Assembly: GCF_018100985.1 (NCBI RefSeq)
Contig: NZ_JAGJEI010000001.1
Span: forward strand, 248,001-312,000
DNA: 64,000 nt
Origin: Pseudoalteromonas sp. MMG007
GTDB taxonomy: Bacteria; Pseudomonadota; Gammaproteobacteria; Enterobacterales; Alteromonadaceae
Direction of reading: 5' to 3'
Below are positions 1-10,649 of this stretch, piece after piece (positions within the stretch are counted from its first letter, which is position 1; each line of letters opens with the position of its first letter). The translations under genes were made by a program, and so were the position numbers. The notes under the pieces were generated by a model. The model searched no databases. It had not been told where the DNA came from and saw only the letters and a program-made list of their open reading frames with translations.

Positions 1-63
1 CCACAACTATCGAAATCAGGAAATAGCATTCCGCACATCACTTACTTTTATGGTTATGAATAA
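1..63 (+). other. possible 3' end of an upstream gene (uncertain)
   Basis: One frame is open from the window edge to a TAA at 61-63, overlapping the btuC start by 14 bases; it may be the tail of an upstream gene. The btuC frame itself is also open back to base 2, so the edge cannot be resolved here. No family is recognisable in about 20 residues. In cobalamin clusters the missing partners (BtuB receptor, BtuD ATPase) could lie just upstream, but that is inference. Confidence 0.2.
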
Positions 64-1069
64 TATGAGCGCAGTTAATACTCGCCACTCACTTGCGTTA
101 TTTATAAGTATTTTAGCTGCGTTATTTAGCTTATTTGCAGCACTTAGTTTTGGCGCAGCAGATACTTCCCTTGAGGATGTGCTAACTAGTTTTTTACTGT
201 CAAATGATGCATCCCTCAATACGCGTATTATTTACGAGCTGAGAATGCCGCGTACCTTACTTGCATTTATGGCAGGCGCAGGATTAGCAATTGCAGGGCT
301 TATTTTACAAACTGTTACGCGTAATCCACTCGCCGATCCGTATTTATTCGGTATATCATCGGGGGCTTCGTTTGGTGTGGTAGTGCTTATGGCTGTTACA
401 GGTATTAGCGCTGGTTTTATGTTATCTACTGCGGCGCTTTTAGGTAGTTTGGCTGCAATGAGTTTATTAATACTTATAGCCGGTAGGCAGCAAAGTGCTC
501 AAGTTGAGTCTATGTTGTTGGCAGGTGTTGCATTGTCGTTTTTATTTAGCGCATTTACTAGCTTATTACTTTATTGGAGCGATCCCCAGGCTGTTGCGGC
601 TATTTTGTTTTGGACGCTAGGTAGCTTTGCACGTGCGCAATGGGCAACGCTTTGGTTGCCGTTAGTCGTTATTGTTGTGTGTATTGGTTTTTTGCTGAGC
701 TTTAGAAGGCAGCTTAATGCCATGCTATTGGGCGATGAAAGCGCCATAACGCTAGGTGTACGGGTACATCGATTTAGAATTTTAATGCTTGTTTTAAGTT
801 CGTTAATAACCGCAGTGCTGGTGGCAATGTGTGGTGGTATAGGCTTTGTAGGTTTAATGGTACCGCATATTGTGCGCTTTTTTATATCACAAGGTAGTGT
901 GGCTGGCCTATTAGTGACTAGCTTAGTTGGCGGCACGTTTATGGTGTGGGTTGATGTGTTTTCACGCTCATTATTAAAAAACCAAGAGCTACCTGTCGGT
1001 GTTATTACTGCTGCAATAGGTAGTGTGTTTTTTTTAAGCTTATTGTTTTTTAGAAAATCGAAGGTGTAG
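50..1069 (+). CDS. btuC: FecCD/BtuC-family ABC transporter permease, cobalamin-type
   Basis: Inner-membrane permease of a type II ABC importer, 339 residues as in the family. About nine to ten hydrophobic segments are visible. Family signatures are present: the ELRMPRTL stretch near residues 63-70, the [14 protein letters not shown] loop around 92-105, and the [16 protein letters not shown] coupling-helix region around 262-277. Vitamin B12 is chosen over iron siderophore because cobQ, cobO and a BtuF-like binding protein follow directly (5-base gap to cobQ); the sequence alone does not settle the substrate. No BtuD ATPase is in the window. ATGs at 50, 56 and 65 are all possible starts; none has a clear ribosome binding site. 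Confidence 0.85.
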   Translation: MVMNNMSAVNTRHSLALFISILAALFSLFAALSFGAADTSLEDVLTSFLLSNDASLNTRIIYELRMPRTLLAFMAGAGLAIAGLILQTVTRNPLADPYLFGISSGASFGVVVLMAVTGISAGFMLSTAALLGSLAAMSLLILIAGRQQSAQVESMLLAGVALSFLFSAFTSLLLYWSDPQAVAAILFWTLGSFARAQWATLWLPLVVIVVCIGFLLSFRRQLNAMLLGDESAITLGVRVHRFRILMLVLSSLITAVLVAMCGGIGFVGLMVPHIVRFFISQGSVAGLLVTSLVGGTFMVWVDVFSRSLLKNQELPVGVITAAIGSVFFLSLLFFRKSKV

Positions 1070-1073
1070 CCCA

Positions 1074-2558
1074 ATGAAAACCCTAATGGTTCAAGGCACT
1101 ACATCAGATGCGGGTAAAAGCACGTTAGTAGCGGCGCTTTGCAGAGTGTTTGCAAAGCGAGGAGTAAATGTTGCCCCGTTTAAGCCACAAAATATGGCAC
1201 TTAATAGTGCAGTAACAAAAGATGGCGGCGAAATTGGCCGTGCCCAAGCTCTTCAAGCAATAGCTGCAAAGGTAGAGCCAGAGATAGACTTTAACCCCAT
1301 ATTACTTAAACCTAATAGTGACACTGGCGCACAAGTTATTATTCATGGCAAAGCTATTAGTAATATGGAAGCGGGCAAATATCACGACTATAAAAAAGTG
1401 GCAATGGATGCCGTGCTTACCTCGCATAACCGCTTAGCTAAACGTTTTGATTTATTATTGGTTGAAGGTGCTGGTAGCCCGGCTGAAATTAATTTACGTG
1501 AAAACGATATAGCAAATATGGGATACGCAGAAGCAGTAGATTGCCCGGTCATTATCATTGCTGATATTGACAAAGGCGGCGTGTTTGCACACTTAGTGGG
1601 TACATTAGCGCTACTAAGCGAATCAGAACAAGCGCGCATAAAAGGGTTTGTTATAAATCGTTTTAGAGGCGATTTGAGTTTGCTACAAGGTGGGCTTGAT
1701 TGGCTTGAACAATACACAAATAAGCCCGTGCTTGGTGTACTTCCGTATTTGCACGATTTATCCCTTGATGCTGAAGATGCCGTTGCGATAGATAACAAAG
1801 TGACGAGTGCCACCATTAATATTGCAGTACTTTTATTGCCTCATATTAGTAACCATACCGACTTTGATGCACTGCGTTTGCATCCCAATATTAATATAGC
1901 GTATGTACGCTACACGCAAACGATCCCAGCAGTTGATCTGATCATTGTACCGGGTAGTAAAAATGTGCTTGGGGATTTAACCTTTTTAAAAAGCGAAGGT
2001 TGGGATACACAAATAAAGCAACACTTACGCTATGGTGGCAAAGTACTTGGTATTTGTGGAGGGATGCAAATGTTGGGCAATACAATCAACGATCCAGATG
2101 GAGTTGAGTCGTCATTAAAGCAAATAACGGGGCTTGCCCTGTGCGATTTTGAAACCACATTGAGCACGCAAAAAGTACTCTCTAAATTATCAGCGACGAT
2201 GCAGTTAAATGATTTACAAACACCGTGCAGCGGCTACGAAATACATGCAGGTATTAGTAAAGGCACAGCGCTTAATAAGCCATTTTTAACTTTTAATGAG
2301 CATCCTAATGGGTTTGTAAACGATGGCTTTATTAGTGATGACAATGCTATAGCAGGTACTTACTTACATGGTTTATTTGATGAAGCAAACGCCACATCGC
2401 AAATTTTAAACTGGGTAAAACCAGAGGCCACAATAAAGCCAATTAGTATTGTCCAGCACCGCGAACAGCAATTAGAACGCTTAGCAACTATGTGCGAGGC
2501 GCACTTAAACATACAACAAATTATATCGATTTATGAAGGGCACAATAATGACAGATAA
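1074..2558 (+). CDS. cobQ: Cobyric acid synthase (glutamine-hydrolysing)
   Basis: Amidates adenosylcobyrinic acid a,c-diamide at four carboxylates using glutamine and ATP, giving cobyric acid; cytoplasmic. The 494-residue length is typical. The N-terminal P-loop-like [10 protein letters not shown] lies at residues 8-17, the ENDIANMG and [10 protein letters not shown] motifs of the synthetase domain follow, and the C-terminal glutaminase carries [10 protein letters not shown] with the nucleophile Cys at about residue 328 and a GTYLHGLFD histidine near 432. With cobO and btuC/btuF this suggests cobinamide or cobyrinate salvage; no corrin-ring genes are in the window. CobO begins 11 bases before its stop. 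Confidence 0.95.
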   Translation: MKTLMVQGTTSDAGKSTLVAALCRVFAKRGVNVAPFKPQNMALNSAVTKDGGEIGRAQALQAIAAKVEPEIDFNPILLKPNSDTGAQVIIHGKAISNMEAGKYHDYKKVAMDAVLTSHNRLAKRFDLLLVEGAGSPAEINLRENDIANMGYAEAVDCPVIIIADIDKGGVFAHLVGTLALLSESEQARIKGFVINRFRGDLSLLQGGLDWLEQYTNKPVLGVLPYLHDLSLDAEDAVAIDNKVTSATINIAVLLLPHISNHTDFDALRLHPNINIAYVRYTQTIPAVDLIIVPGSKNVLGDLTFLKSEGWDTQIKQHLRYGGKVLGICGGMQMLGNTINDPDGVESSLKQITGLALCDFETTLSTQKVLSKLSATMQLNDLQTPCSGYEIHAGISKGTALNKPFLTFNEHPNGFVNDGFISDDNAIAGTYLHGLFDEANATSQILNWVKPEATIKPISIVQHREQQLERLATMCEAHLNIQQIISIYEGHNNDR

Positions 2559-3147
2559 AAGCAACGATAAGCACCAGCAGCGCCAGCAAAAAGTAAAAGA
2601 GCAAGTCGATGCGCTTGTTGCTGCTGCGCAAGATGTAAAAGGTATATTCCAAGTAATTACAGGAAATGGTAAAGGTAAATCAACCTCGGGCTTTGGTGTG
2701 GTTGCGCGTTGCGTTGGTCATGGTAAAAAAGCCGCAGTATGTCAGTTTATTAAAGGTACGTGGGAATGTGGCGAGCGTAACTTATTGCAAGGTGCAGGCG
2801 TTGAATTTGCAGTAATGAATACAGGGTTTACATGGGATACGCAAAACAAAGAGGCCGACACTGCTGCTGCGCAAGCAACATGGCAAGAATCTAAACGTAT
2901 GCTTGCAGATAGCAGTATTGATTTAGTATTGCTTGATGAACTTACGTACATGGTGACTTACGGCTACATCGATCTAGACGAAGTGGTCAGTGCGCTTAAT
3001 AACCGCCCACTTATGCAGTCGGTTATTATTACCGGTCGTGCAGCACATCGCACTTTAACCGAGCTTGCAGACACAGTAAGTGAAGTACGTAATGTAAAAC
3101 ATGCGTTCGACTCAGGAATAAAAGCACTAGAAGGGTTTGATTATTAA
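2548..3147 (+). CDS. cobO: Cob(I)alamin adenosyltransferase, CobO/BtuR type
   Basis: Transfers the adenosyl group of ATP to the cobalt of corrinoids; cytoplasmic. The P-loop GNGKGKST is at residues 39-46 and the CobO-type GTWECGERN and LDELTY motifs follow. An ATG at 2533 is in frame, but the ATG at 2548 is preferred because AAGGG at 2536-2540 sits seven bases upstream; this gives 199 residues, close to E. coli BtuR. The gene overlaps the end of cobQ and its stop overlaps the btuF start, so translation is probably coupled. Confidence 0.94.
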   Translation: MTDKSNDKHQQRQQKVKEQVDALVAAAQDVKGIFQVITGNGKGKSTSGFGVVARCVGHGKKAAVCQFIKGTWECGERNLLQGAGVEFAVMNTGFTWDTQNKEADTAAAQATWQESKRMLADSSIDLVLLDELTYMVTYGYIDLDEVVSALNNRPLMQSVIITGRAAHRTLTELADTVSEVRNVKHAFDSGIKALEGFDY

Positions 3148-4007
3148 TGTACAAAGCGCTTTTAGTTGGGCTTGGGCTATGCAGCTTATTAGGCAATGCA
3201 GCTGCAAATGAAGTAACAAATCCTAATAAGATACGTGTAGTGGCACTTGCGCCGCATATAGTAGAAAACCTGTTCGCTATAGGTGCGGGGAGTAATATTG
3301 TCGGCACCGTTGATTACGCCGATTACCCAGCTGAGGCTAAAAGTATTGAGCGCATTGGTGGTTACTATGGTATTTCCCTTGAAAAGTTATTAGCGCTAAA
3401 ACCTGATTTAGTAATTGGTTGGAAAAGTGGTAATCAAAGTGAAGATTTAGAACAAATTAAACGCCTAGGTATAAAAGTACATTTAAGTGATCCCAAAAAA
3501 ATAGAAGAAGTTGCAAACGAGCTGATTACTTTTGGTAAATTTACTGGGCGTATTGAGCAAAGCGAGCAAGTAGCAAACGCATTTATTATTAAGCTCAAAA
3601 AAATTAAAAAACAGCAGCAAAGCAAAAAAATATTAACTGGTTTTTATCAACTATGGCCAGAGCCAATGATGACGGTAAGTAAAAATACATGGATAAACCA
3701 GCTTATTGAAACATGTCATGTAAGTAATGTGTTTGCACAAAGCGATACCGACTACCCACAGATTAGTATCGAAAATGTTGTTGTGACTAAGCCGCAAATT
3801 ATTATTACCCCTGATGAAAAATCAAAAACACCACAACCGGTCGTCAATTGGCAAAAGTGGCCAGAAGTGCCTGCGGTTAAAAATAATCATTTTATTAGTG
3901 TAAATGCTGATTTATTACATCGTTTTTCGCCGCGTATGCTCGATGGGCTTGCTGATATGTGTGATAAAATAGATGCATCTCGTAAACAAATTAAGAGCAC
4001 ACAATGA
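3147..4007 (+). CDS. btuF: Periplasmic cobalamin-binding protein (BtuF-like)
   Basis: Solute-binding protein of cluster A-II that delivers the corrinoid to the BtuC permease. A Sec signal peptide covers about residues 1-20 (hydrophobic core, AAA before the mature NEV). The body matches periplasmic binding protein 2: [18 protein letters not shown], then [31 protein letters not shown], and a C-terminal [11 protein letters not shown]. The start ATG overlaps the cobO stop by one base. Binding of B12 rather than a siderophore is inferred from the operon. Confidence 0.87.
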   Translation: MYKALLVGLGLCSLLGNAAANEVTNPNKIRVVALAPHIVENLFAIGAGSNIVGTVDYADYPAEAKSIERIGGYYGISLEKLLALKPDLVIGWKSGNQSEDLEQIKRLGIKVHLSDPKKIEEVANELITFGKFTGRIEQSEQVANAFIIKLKKIKKQQQSKKILTGFYQLWPEPMMTVSKNTWINQLIETCHVSNVFAQSDTDYPQISIENVVVTKPQIIITPDEKSKTPQPVVNWQKWPEVPAVKNNHFISVNADLLHRFSPRMLDGLADMCDKIDASRKQIKSTQ

Positions 4008-4666
4008 GCGATTGGTCAGGCTTTTTACAAAGGGAATTACAGCAGCCCTATATGCTGAAAACCTTAGATTATGTCACTAAGCGCAGAGAAGAAGGCGTTG
4101 CAGTTTATCCGCCAGAACAGCAAGTATTTAACGCTTTTGATGCTACAGAACTCAAAAATATCCGCGTTGTTATTTTAGGGCAAGACCCGTATCACGGCGA
4201 AGGGCAAGCACATGGCTTGTGTTTTTCGGTATTGCCTGAGGTTAAAAAAGTGCCACCGTCGCTTAAAAATATGTATAAAGAGTTAGCTACCGACATTGCT
4301 GGTTTTACTATTCCAGAACACGGTTACCTGCAAAGTTGGGCAGAGCAAGGTGTGTTTTTACTTAATACTGTACTTACTGTTGAGCAAGGGCAAGCGCATT
4401 CTCATAAGCACTTAGGTTGGGAGCAGTTTACAGATAATGTAATTGCGCATATAAACGAGCACTGCGAAGGCGTGGTATTTATTTTATGGGGTGCACACGC
4501 ACAAAAAAAAGGTAAAAGTATTAACAGTGCACGCCATCGTATTTTAAAAGGACCGCACCCTTCGCCGCTTTCGGCGCATCGTGGCTTTTTTGGCTGTCAG
4601 CACTTTTCAAAAACAAATGAGTTATTACAATCACAAGGTAATGAACCCATTAATTGGCAGGTCTAA
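4004..4666 (+). CDS. ung: Uracil-DNA glycosylase, family 1
   Basis: Removes uracil from DNA to start base-excision repair. The 220-residue protein has every family-1 motif: GQDPYHG with the catalytic Asp at residue 61, the uracil-binding LNTVLTV stretch, and the [11 protein letters not shown] loop with the catalytic His near the C-terminus. The start ATGA overlaps the btuF stop, so it is the last cistron of the cobalamin operon, an odd partner for a repair gene. A terminator hairpin follows at 4683-4713. Confidence 0.97.
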   Translation: MSDWSGFLQRELQQPYMLKTLDYVTKRREEGVAVYPPEQQVFNAFDATELKNIRVVILGQDPYHGEGQAHGLCFSVLPEVKKVPPSLKNMYKELATDIAGFTIPEHGYLQSWAEQGVFLLNTVLTVEQGQAHSHKHLGWEQFTDNVIAHINEHCEGVVFILWGAHAQKKGKSINSARHRILKGPHPSPLSAHRGFFGCQHFSKTNELLQSQGNEPINWQV

Positions 4667-4682
4667 CTAAAAGCAACGCATT

Positions 4683-4713
4683 AAAAAGGCTTTCATATAG
4701 TGAAAGCCTTTTT
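4683..4713. terminator. Bidirectional intrinsic terminator between ung and the DUF3545 gene
   Basis: AAAAAGGCTTTCA (4683-4695), a five-base loop and TGAAAGCCTTTTT (4701-4713) make a perfect 13-bp hairpin with A and T tracts on either side. It lies between converging genes and can serve both. Confidence 0.88.
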
Positions 4714-4733
4714 GCTTAGTTGGTTGTAAAGGA

Positions 4734-4922
4734 TTAAAAGTCTAGCTCGTCAATTGAAATGCTGTCTGTTAAGTAATCGTATTCTTCTAGTTCTTTACGT
4801 AAACGGTGTTTGTCTTTTATTGCTTCTATTTCCCGCCACTTCCTTTTTTTATTTTTCTGAGAGGTTTTCCGTGTTGTATCAGGACCTTCTAATATCTCTA
4901 ATATATCGTTTAGGCTATCCAT
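4734..4922 (-). CDS. Small DUF3545-family protein
   Basis: A 62-residue cytoplasmic protein with a basic centre (KNKKRKWREIEAIKDKHRL) and an acidic tail. The KRKWREIEAIKD core is characteristic of the DUF3545 family of small proteins found in Alteromonadales and related groups; function unknown. AGGAG lies a few bases upstream of the start on the minus strand. It converges on ung and shares its terminator. Confidence is for gene and family, not function. Confidence 0.75.
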   Translation of the reverse strand: MDSLNDILEILEGPDTTRKTSQKNKKRKWREIEAIKDKHRLRKELEEYDYLTDSISIDELDF

Positions 4923-5064
4923 GTACTTCTCCTATTGATTTTATTGACCTCAAGAATACCTATACCACAGGCCTAGCTAAAATAGAATAAAAAAGTGACA
5001 GTAATGTTGCAAATATGTGATAGCTTGATGAAGGTTTATACAGGTCTTATATTATTTTAGGCAT

Positions 5065-5094
5065 AAAAAAACGTCGCAATTGCGACGTTTTTTA
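5065..5094 (-). terminator. Intrinsic terminator downstream of transaldolase
   Basis: A perfect palindrome of A-tract, ACGTCGCAATTGCGACGT and T-tract centred at 5080-5081, directly after the transaldolase stop. It is symmetrical and could act on either strand. Confidence 0.85.
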
Positions 5095-5112
5095 AAGTAC
5101 GTTTTAAACCAA

Positions 5113-6063
5113 TTACATTGCTTTAAAACGTGCTTCTAGTTGTTCTTGTGCATCAGCAAAAGAGCGAATACCTTCTGCTAGCTTTTCAGTTGCCATTGCA
5201 TCTTGGTTATGTAACCAACGGAACTGAGCCTCTGTAAGCGGTTCAGGTTTTGGCTCTTTAGGAATATCTGTCTCTAATAGGTATTCCTCTGCGCCTTCTA
5301 AATTACCTAAATCTTCTAAAAGGTTAGGGCTAATAGTTAGCTTGTCACAACCTGTAAGGGCAATAATTTCGCCCGTGTTACGAAAGCTTGCGCCCATAAC
5401 AACGGTTTTATAATCATGACGTTTGTAAAATTCAAAAATGCTGCGAACCGACTGAACACCAGGATCTTGTAATGGATCAGTTGGTTTTTCCATACCGTTA
5501 GCAACGTGCCAATCTAAAATACGGCCAACAAATGGTGAGATTAAAAATACGTTTGCATCGGCACATGCGCGAGCTTGGGCATCGCTAAATAATAAAGTAA
5601 GGTTACATTTAGTCCCTTCTTTTTCTAGCTGCTCAGCGGCTTTAATGCCTTCCCACGTAGACGCAACTTTAATTAAAATCTTGTCTTTGCTTACGCCTTC
5701 TTTTTCGTAAAGGCTAAGTAGCGTATGGGCTTTGTCAATTGTAGCTTGAGTATTAAACGATAGACGAGCATCTACTTCTGTAGAAATGTAACCCGGTACA
5801 ATTTCACTAATTTCTTTACCAAGCAATACTGCAAAGTAATCACATGCAAGTTCTAGTTGTTTAGCTGCATCTTGCTCGGTTTCTTTTGCATAGCTCCAAG
5901 CTTTATCAAGGTAAGGCTTATAAGCTTCAATCTCGCTCGCTTTTAACAAAAGCGATGGGTTTGTTGTTGCATCTTCTGGTTGATGCTTTTTGATCGCTTC
6001 AATATCGCCAGTGTCGGCTACGATAGATGAATGTTGTTTGAGCCTTTGTAGAGCTGAAGTCAT
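5113..6063 (-). CDS. talB: Transaldolase B
   Basis: Moves dihydroxyacetone units between sedoheptulose-7-phosphate and glyceraldehyde-3-phosphate in the non-oxidative pentose phosphate pathway. The 316 residues match the E. coli TalA/TalB class. [12 protein letters not shown] is at about residues 31-42 and the Schiff-base lysine is Lys132 in [11 protein letters not shown]; the [11 protein letters not shown] motif follows. Monocistronic, with its own terminator; no pentose phosphate partner is adjacent. Confidence 0.97.
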   Translation of the reverse strand: MTSALQRLKQHSSIVADTGDIEAIKKHQPEDATTNPSLLLKASEIEAYKPYLDKAWSYAKETEQDAAKQLELACDYFAVLLGKEISEIVPGYISTEVDARLSFNTQATIDKAHTLLSLYEKEGVSKDKILIKVASTWEGIKAAEQLEKEGTKCNLTLLFSDAQARACADANVFLISPFVGRILDWHVANGMEKPTDPLQDPGVQSVRSIFEFYKRHDYKTVVMGASFRNTGEIIALTGCDKLTISPNLLEDLGNLEGAEEYLLETDIPKEPKPEPLTEAQFRWLHNQDAMATEKLAEGIRSFADAQEQLEARFKAM

Positions 6064-6239
6064 TTGCTTTCCTCATTCCAAGCAAGTTAAAAGAAAATCT
6101 AAACACCCTTAATATATACAATCCATACTGCAACAGTGTGACAATGCTTGATAGGTCTTATGTCCTTATCAATAGAATAACGGCGATGTATGAGTTATTT
6201 AAGGGAGGATTTATTTAAACAAAACGTGCTTTTCGTTTC

Positions 6240-6265
6240 ATTTAATGTTGAAATTGACATTAAAT
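6240..6265. promoter_or_regulatory. Inverted repeat upstream of yaaA (operator candidate)
   Basis: ATTTAATGT (6240-6248) and ACATTAAAT (6257-6265) are a perfect 9-bp inverted repeat with an 8-bp spacer, ending 23 bases before the yaaA start. E. coli yaaA is OxyR-controlled, but this repeat does not match the OxyR spacing, so the factor is unknown. It may be a chance AT-rich palindrome. Confidence 0.3.
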
Positions 6266-6288
6266 AAATTACAAGTCAATAGCTAACT

Positions 6289-7068
6289 ATGATCACTGTT
6301 ATTTCACCAGCAAAAAATCTTGATTACGACACGCCACCCGCAACAGACAAGTTCACTCAGCCTGAATTACTAGAGCACAGCGAAGAGCTCATGAAAGTAT
6401 GCCGAGAACTAACACCAGCGCAAATTGGCAGCCTAATGAAAATTAGCGATAAGCTCTCTGGGCTTAACGCAGCACGCTTTAGTGAGTGGGCGCAGCCGTT
6501 TACACAAAGCAATGCTAAACAAGCAGTGCTTGCCTTTAACGGCGATGTTTACGGTGGTTTAAATGCCGCCACGCTTACCGCGAGTAACCTAGAGTACGCA
6601 CAAAGCCATTTACGTATTCTTTCTGGTTTATATGGGTTATTAAAACCACTTGATTTAATGCAAGCTTACCGCCTAGAAATGGGTACCAAGCTTGAAAACC
6701 CTCGTGGTAAAAATTTGTATGAGTTTTGGGGTAGTATTATTGCTAACAAGCTAAACGAAGTAACAAAAGCACAAGACGCACAATACCTCGTTAACCTTGC
6801 CTCAAACGAGTACTTTAAAGCGGTAGATAAAAAAGCGCTTAATGCACAAGTTATCACGCCACATTTTAAAGACTGCAAAAATGGTCAGTATAAAGTTATT
6901 AGTTTTTACGCTAAAAAAGCACGCGGCATGATGGCCCGTTACATTATAGAAAACCAAATAACGCAGCTCAGCCAATTAAAAGAGTTTACTGTTGCGGGTT
7001 ATTACTTTAGCCCCGAGGCAACAACTAAAGATCTTGAACCAGTATTTATGCGCGACGAGCAAAACTAA
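6289..7068 (+). CDS. yaaA: Peroxide stress protein YaaA (DUF328/UPF0246)
   Basis: The 259-residue protein has the family N-terminus [16 protein letters not shown], the central [11 protein letters not shown] and [15 protein letters not shown] motifs and the C-terminal [13 protein letters not shown] block. In E. coli YaaA limits damage from Fenton chemistry under peroxide stress by lowering free iron. Monocistronic; terminator at 7096-7126. Confidence 0.95.
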   Translation: MITVISPAKNLDYDTPPATDKFTQPELLEHSEELMKVCRELTPAQIGSLMKISDKLSGLNAARFSEWAQPFTQSNAKQAVLAFNGDVYGGLNAATLTASNLEYAQSHLRILSGLYGLLKPLDLMQAYRLEMGTKLENPRGKNLYEFWGSIIANKLNEVTKAQDAQYLVNLASNEYFKAVDKKALNAQVITPHFKDCKNGQYKVISFYAKKARGMMARYIIENQITQLSQLKEFTVAGYYFSPEATTKDLEPVFMRDEQN

Positions 7069-7095
7069 CGGGTTTATCTTACGTCTCATAATTAC

Positions 7096-7126
7096 AAAAA
7101 AGCCATGCATTACATGGCTTTTTTTA
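7096..7126 (+). terminator. Intrinsic terminator after yaaA
   Basis: AAAAAAGCCATG and CATGGCTTTTTTT enclose a short loop and end in a T-run, 28 bases after the yaaA stop. Confidence 0.88.
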
Positions 7127-7191
7127 TGCTGGCGCTAAACTTGCAAACATTGTCTAAAATTAACTAACGACTAACAAGCAGGTACAGCATT

Positions 7192-8115
7192 ATGATGAAT
7201 ATGCCAACCGTTGGCGAAGCCGAAAAACTGATAGAAGAAAAACTTGGTGGCTGGTTTGATGTAGTAATAAGTCACATTCCTAACTTTATTGTCGCTATTG
7301 TTATCGCACTCGTATTTTCTATATTAGCGCGCTATGCCGGTAAATTGATGAAAAACGTATTGCGCCGCTCGCTCGACTCAACACAAATAGCTGACTTAAT
7401 GGCTTCTATATTTAAAGTTATTGTACTTTGTATTGGCTTATTTATAGCGCTCGATTTTGTTGGGCTAAAGGGCACTGTTACCTCGCTACTTGCCGGTGCC
7501 GGTATTGTGGGTTTAGCTATTGGTTTTGCATTTCAAGACATGACCGAAAATCTAATAGCCGGTATAGCGATGGGAATACGCAAACCATTTAAAGCGGGTG
7601 ATGTAATTGAAACCGACGATGTTTTCGGTTCAATACATTCTATAAACCTGCGTAACACGCTAATAGAGAGCTTTTACGGGCAGCTAATACTCGTACCAAA
7701 TAAAGTCTTATTTAGAAATATACTAAAAAATTACACCACGTTAGGCGTTAGGCGCATAGAAGTACCGGTCGGCATTTCGTATGGCGACGATATTGAAAAG
7801 GCCAAAGACGTTATAGTTGATAAAATTAACGAATTTGACTTTGTTATACGCAAAGACGAAACCGCTGTATACGCAGAAGGTTTTGGCGACAGCAGCATTA
7901 ACTTGTTGGTGTGGTTTTGGATTAAATACCCAGGCGAGCCTGATTTTATGACGGTACGCCACAAAGGTGTTGTTGCCGTTAAGCAAGCACTAGACGAGGC
8001 TGATATTAGTATTCCTTTTCCAATTCGTACTTTAGATTTTGGTATTAAAGGCGGCGAAAAACTCGATGCCATGATAGGTGATCATGTGAAACCTTCATCT
8101 CAGGGTAAGGGTTAA
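7192..8115 (+). CDS. Small-conductance mechanosensitive channel (MscS family)
   Basis: Inner-membrane channel that opens under membrane tension at hypo-osmotic shock. At 307 residues it has the minimal MscS plan: three hydrophobic segments (about residues 28-48, 70-90, 95-115), the glycine/alanine-rich pore helix around GAGIVGLAIGFAFQDM, then the beta domain (KPFKAGDVIETDDVFGSI) and the cytoplasmic vestibule with VRRIEVPVGISYGDD. Close to E. coli MscS in length. Monocistronic. Confidence 0.93.
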   Translation: MMNMPTVGEAEKLIEEKLGGWFDVVISHIPNFIVAIVIALVFSILARYAGKLMKNVLRRSLDSTQIADLMASIFKVIVLCIGLFIALDFVGLKGTVTSLLAGAGIVGLAIGFAFQDMTENLIAGIAMGIRKPFKAGDVIETDDVFGSIHSINLRNTLIESFYGQLILVPNKVLFRNILKNYTTLGVRRIEVPVGISYGDDIEKAKDVIVDKINEFDFVIRKDETAVYAEGFGDSSINLLVWFWIKYPGEPDFMTVRHKGVVAVKQALDEADISIPFPIRTLDFGIKGGEKLDAMIGDHVKPSSQGKG

Positions 8116-8609
8116 GCTCTGTATTTTGGAAGTTATTAAGTACAGCGTAGTATTTATCACCGAAGCTAAGAATGTAGGCTTAAAGCATGTGAGATACACC
8201 CGACAATCCAAGTATGGTTCATAGCTCAGTTCTGAACAAAAATAGGTGTGTATCTCATGATTTGAGGGCTAATTAAATGAATTGAATTTACAGAGTGCGT
8301 TTGTAAGCTTGACAGGTAAGGTGAGAAAAAATTACTGTTCTATGCATAAATTTTACATTTTTATACAATATATCCAGCGTAAATATAGCTATTTTGGTGA
8401 TAAGAGCAGTACCTATTTGGTTATTTTATTTACTACAGCTTTCTCCTGCATGTATTTAAACCAATAACAACTAAATTTCAATTAAATAAATCAATTTTAA
8501 CAATTAAACTACATAAACCCCCCTTTGAATCAAACTTGTTTACATGTGTGTTTCTGTTTTGGTAACATTTAAAGCTAACTTTTTGAATTTAACGAGCAAA
8601 CACATTTTC
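8116..8609. other. About 490-bp gene-poor stretch with an inverted repeat
   Basis: No credible gene is seen; the 61-codon frame at 8282-8467 has no ribosome binding site and an implausible composition. The only visible structure is TGAGATACAC at 8190-8199 repeated inverted as GTGTATCTCA at 8248-8257. The rest is AT-rich and must hold the promoter of the chemoreceptor gene. It might be decayed mobile DNA, but no transposase fragment is recognisable. Confidence 0.5.
8190..8257. repeat. 10-bp perfect inverted repeat, 48-bp spacer
   Basis: TGAGATACAC at 8190-8199 is mirrored by GTGTATCTCA at 8248-8257, and the flanking CC/GG pairs extend it with one interruption. Function unknown; possibly termini of a decayed small element or a regulator site. 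Confidence 0.4.
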
Positions 8610-10574
8610 ATGCACCATAATAATTTAGTCCAGACGGTAGGTCATTGGACACTTAAAACAAAGCTCACCTTGCTTTTTTTATGCGTGGGTATTTTACCAG
8701 CTATTATTTCCACAGTGGTACTTACACTGAACTCTAAAGTGAATACTGAGTACAATGTGTCTCAGTCACTTAAAGCTATTAACCATATAAAACTTGCGCA
8801 AATAGAAGGTTACTTTGAGAAAAAAGAAGCTGATATTAAAATGTTAGCGCATATAGTACCTCAGCTTGAGCCAAGCCAATACGATGACTTTTTCACGCGT
8901 TATATTAAAGAGTACAGATACTATGATATTTTTATAATTAATAAAGCGGGTCTAATTTATTATACTCAAGCTAAAGAGTCTGATTATCGTACCAATATTC
9001 TCCATGGTGAGTATTCGACGTCTAACTTAGGTGATTTAATCAAACAGGTAAAACGCTCAAATAGATTCGAAATTGTCGATTATCAGCCTTATGCCCCAAG
9101 TAATTATGAACCAGCTGCATTCATTGCTATGCCAATTCCTAATAGTGATGAAATAGTTGCATTACAGCTCTCTAGTGATGACATTAACGAAATTATGTCT
9201 TTACGCGAAGGGATGGGCGAAACTGGTGAGAGTTACCTTGTAGGTGAAGATAAACTGATGCGTTCAGATTCATATTTAGACCCTATAGGGCATTCATTGA
9301 AGGCCAGCTTTGCTGGTAACGTAACAGACAATGGTGCCGATACAGAGGCGGTTAGTTATGCATTGAATGGTCAAAATGGCGTAAAAGTAATCGTAGATTA
9401 TAACGGTAATAATGTATTATCCGCTTACAATAGTATTAATGTCGGCCGATTTAAATGGGCGGTTCTTAGCGAAATAGATGAAGCTGAGGCTTTTAGTTTA
9501 GTTGAAAAAACCATACTTGTAAGTGCCTTATTAATAGGTATCACTATGATTGTCGTGGTTGCGATCGGATTTTTATGTTCACAAAAGATAGCTAACCCTA
9601 TCATTATAGCTTCGCGATTTGCAGATCGTATTGCAACAGGCAACCTGAGTGAAAATATAGAAGTAAATCGCCATGACGAAGTAGGTATGCTTCAAGAAGC
9701 TTTGCATACTATGCTTAAGAATTTACGAAATATTATCAGTGAGTTGAGTGATGTTGCGGCGCAGCAAGGTAGTACGGCAACTGAGCTTGCATCTTTAACT
9801 GAGCAGACAAGCCAATCTGTTAATGAACAACAAGCTCAAACCATCCAAGTCTCCACAGCAAGCACGCAAATGAGTTCTACTATTAAAGAGATCGCTTCCA
9901 CTACAGCAAGTGCTTCCCTGGTATGTGAAGACATAAAAAAAATGGCAAGAGAGAGCGCTGAAAATAATGAAAATACATACAATGCACTTATTGAACTTGG
10001 TGATGCAACGCGCACGACTGCAGGTGAGGTAAGTAACTTACGCGAAAATTCTGAGAAAATAGTGGACGTGCTAGGCGTAATAAAATCAATTGCAGATCAA
10101 ACAAATTTATTAGCGCTAAATGCAGCCATCGAGGCTGCAAGAGCTGGTGAGCAAGGAAGAGGGTTTGCAGTCGTTGCTGATGAAGTGCGTAGCTTGGCCA
10201 AATCAACGCAGGAATCTACCAGAGAAATTGAGGTGATTATTGATGCTGTATTAACCAGCAGTAATGCTGCGGTTGACACGATGGCTACTAACGTTGAGCA
10301 AACAATGTTAGTGAAAGACGTCGCAAGTAAAGCAAATGAAATAAATAGAGACGTAGCAAAAGAAGTTGATGGTATTTTCGACATGGTAGTGCAAATTGCC
10401 ACGGCCACGGAAGAGCAAACGACGACAATAGACGAAATAGCCCGAAATATTGAGGGTATAAACACAGGGATTTCCGAGACGGAACAAGCAGTGAAACACA
10501 TTGCGGACTCAAGTGTGGAACTTTCTACAATAGCTAATAGGTTACACGACAAAACACGAAAATTTATATTGTAA
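8610..10574 (+). CDS. Methyl-accepting chemotaxis protein
   Basis: Membrane chemoreceptor signalling to CheA/CheW. Using the ATG at 8610 (654 residues), there is a short cytoplasmic N-terminus, a transmembrane helix near residues 15-36, a Cache-like periplasmic sensor of about 250 residues, a second helix near 300-325, a HAMP domain ([19 protein letters not shown]) and a long helical signalling domain with the hairpin tip [37 protein letters not shown]. An in-frame ATG at 8544 would add 22 residues; neither start has a good ribosome binding site. The ligand cannot be predicted. A hairpin follows at 10580-10614. Confidence 0.95.
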   Translation: MHHNNLVQTVGHWTLKTKLTLLFLCVGILPAIISTVVLTLNSKVNTEYNVSQSLKAINHIKLAQIEGYFEKKEADIKMLAHIVPQLEPSQYDDFFTRYIKEYRYYDIFIINKAGLIYYTQAKESDYRTNILHGEYSTSNLGDLIKQVKRSNRFEIVDYQPYAPSNYEPAAFIAMPIPNSDEIVALQLSSDDINEIMSLREGMGETGESYLVGEDKLMRSDSYLDPIGHSLKASFAGNVTDNGADTEAVSYALNGQNGVKVIVDYNGNNVLSAYNSINVGRFKWAVLSEIDEAEAFSLVEKTILVSALLIGITMIVVVAIGFLCSQKIANPIIIASRFADRIATGNLSENIEVNRHDEVGMLQEALHTMLKNLRNIISELSDVAAQQGSTATELASLTEQTSQSVNEQQAQTIQVSTASTQMSSTIKEIASTTASASLVCEDIKKMARESAENNENTYNALIELGDATRTTAGEVSNLRENSEKIVDVLGVIKSIADQTNLLALNAAIEAARAGEQGRGFAVVADEVRSLAKSTQESTREIEVIIDAVLTSSNAAVDTMATNVEQTMLVKDVASKANEINRDVAKEVDGIFDMVVQIATATEEQTTTIDEIARNIEGINTGISETEQAVKHIADSSVELSTIANRLHDKTRKFIL

Positions 10575-10579
10575 TAAAG

Positions 10580-10614
10580 AAGCGCAGCTTGTGTTGGAGT
10601 AACAAGCTGCGCTT
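10580..10614. terminator. Strong hairpin between converging genes, no T-run
   Basis: AAGCGCAGCTTGT (10580-10592) and ACAAGCTGCGCTT (10602-10614) form a perfect 13-bp stem with a 9-base loop, just after the chemoreceptor stop. There is no U-tract on either side, so termination is uncertain. The arm AAGCTGCGCTT also occurs at the core of the dispersed palindromic family in this window, so it may be a relative of that element. Confidence 0.55.
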
Positions 10615-10649
10615 ATGGGGAGTTTATAAATTGGGTTACAGCTAACGTA

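Noticed and set aside
8282..8467. 61-codon open frame on the plus strand
   Set aside because: No ribosome binding site, unlikely composition (many aromatic residues and Cys) and no recognisable domain; chance frame in AT-rich DNA.
10097..10552. Long antisense frame opposite the chemoreceptor signalling domain
   Set aside because: Opposes an unmistakable conserved domain, and the low-complexity Ser/Ala/Thr translation is expected from Ala/Glu-rich codons on the other strand.
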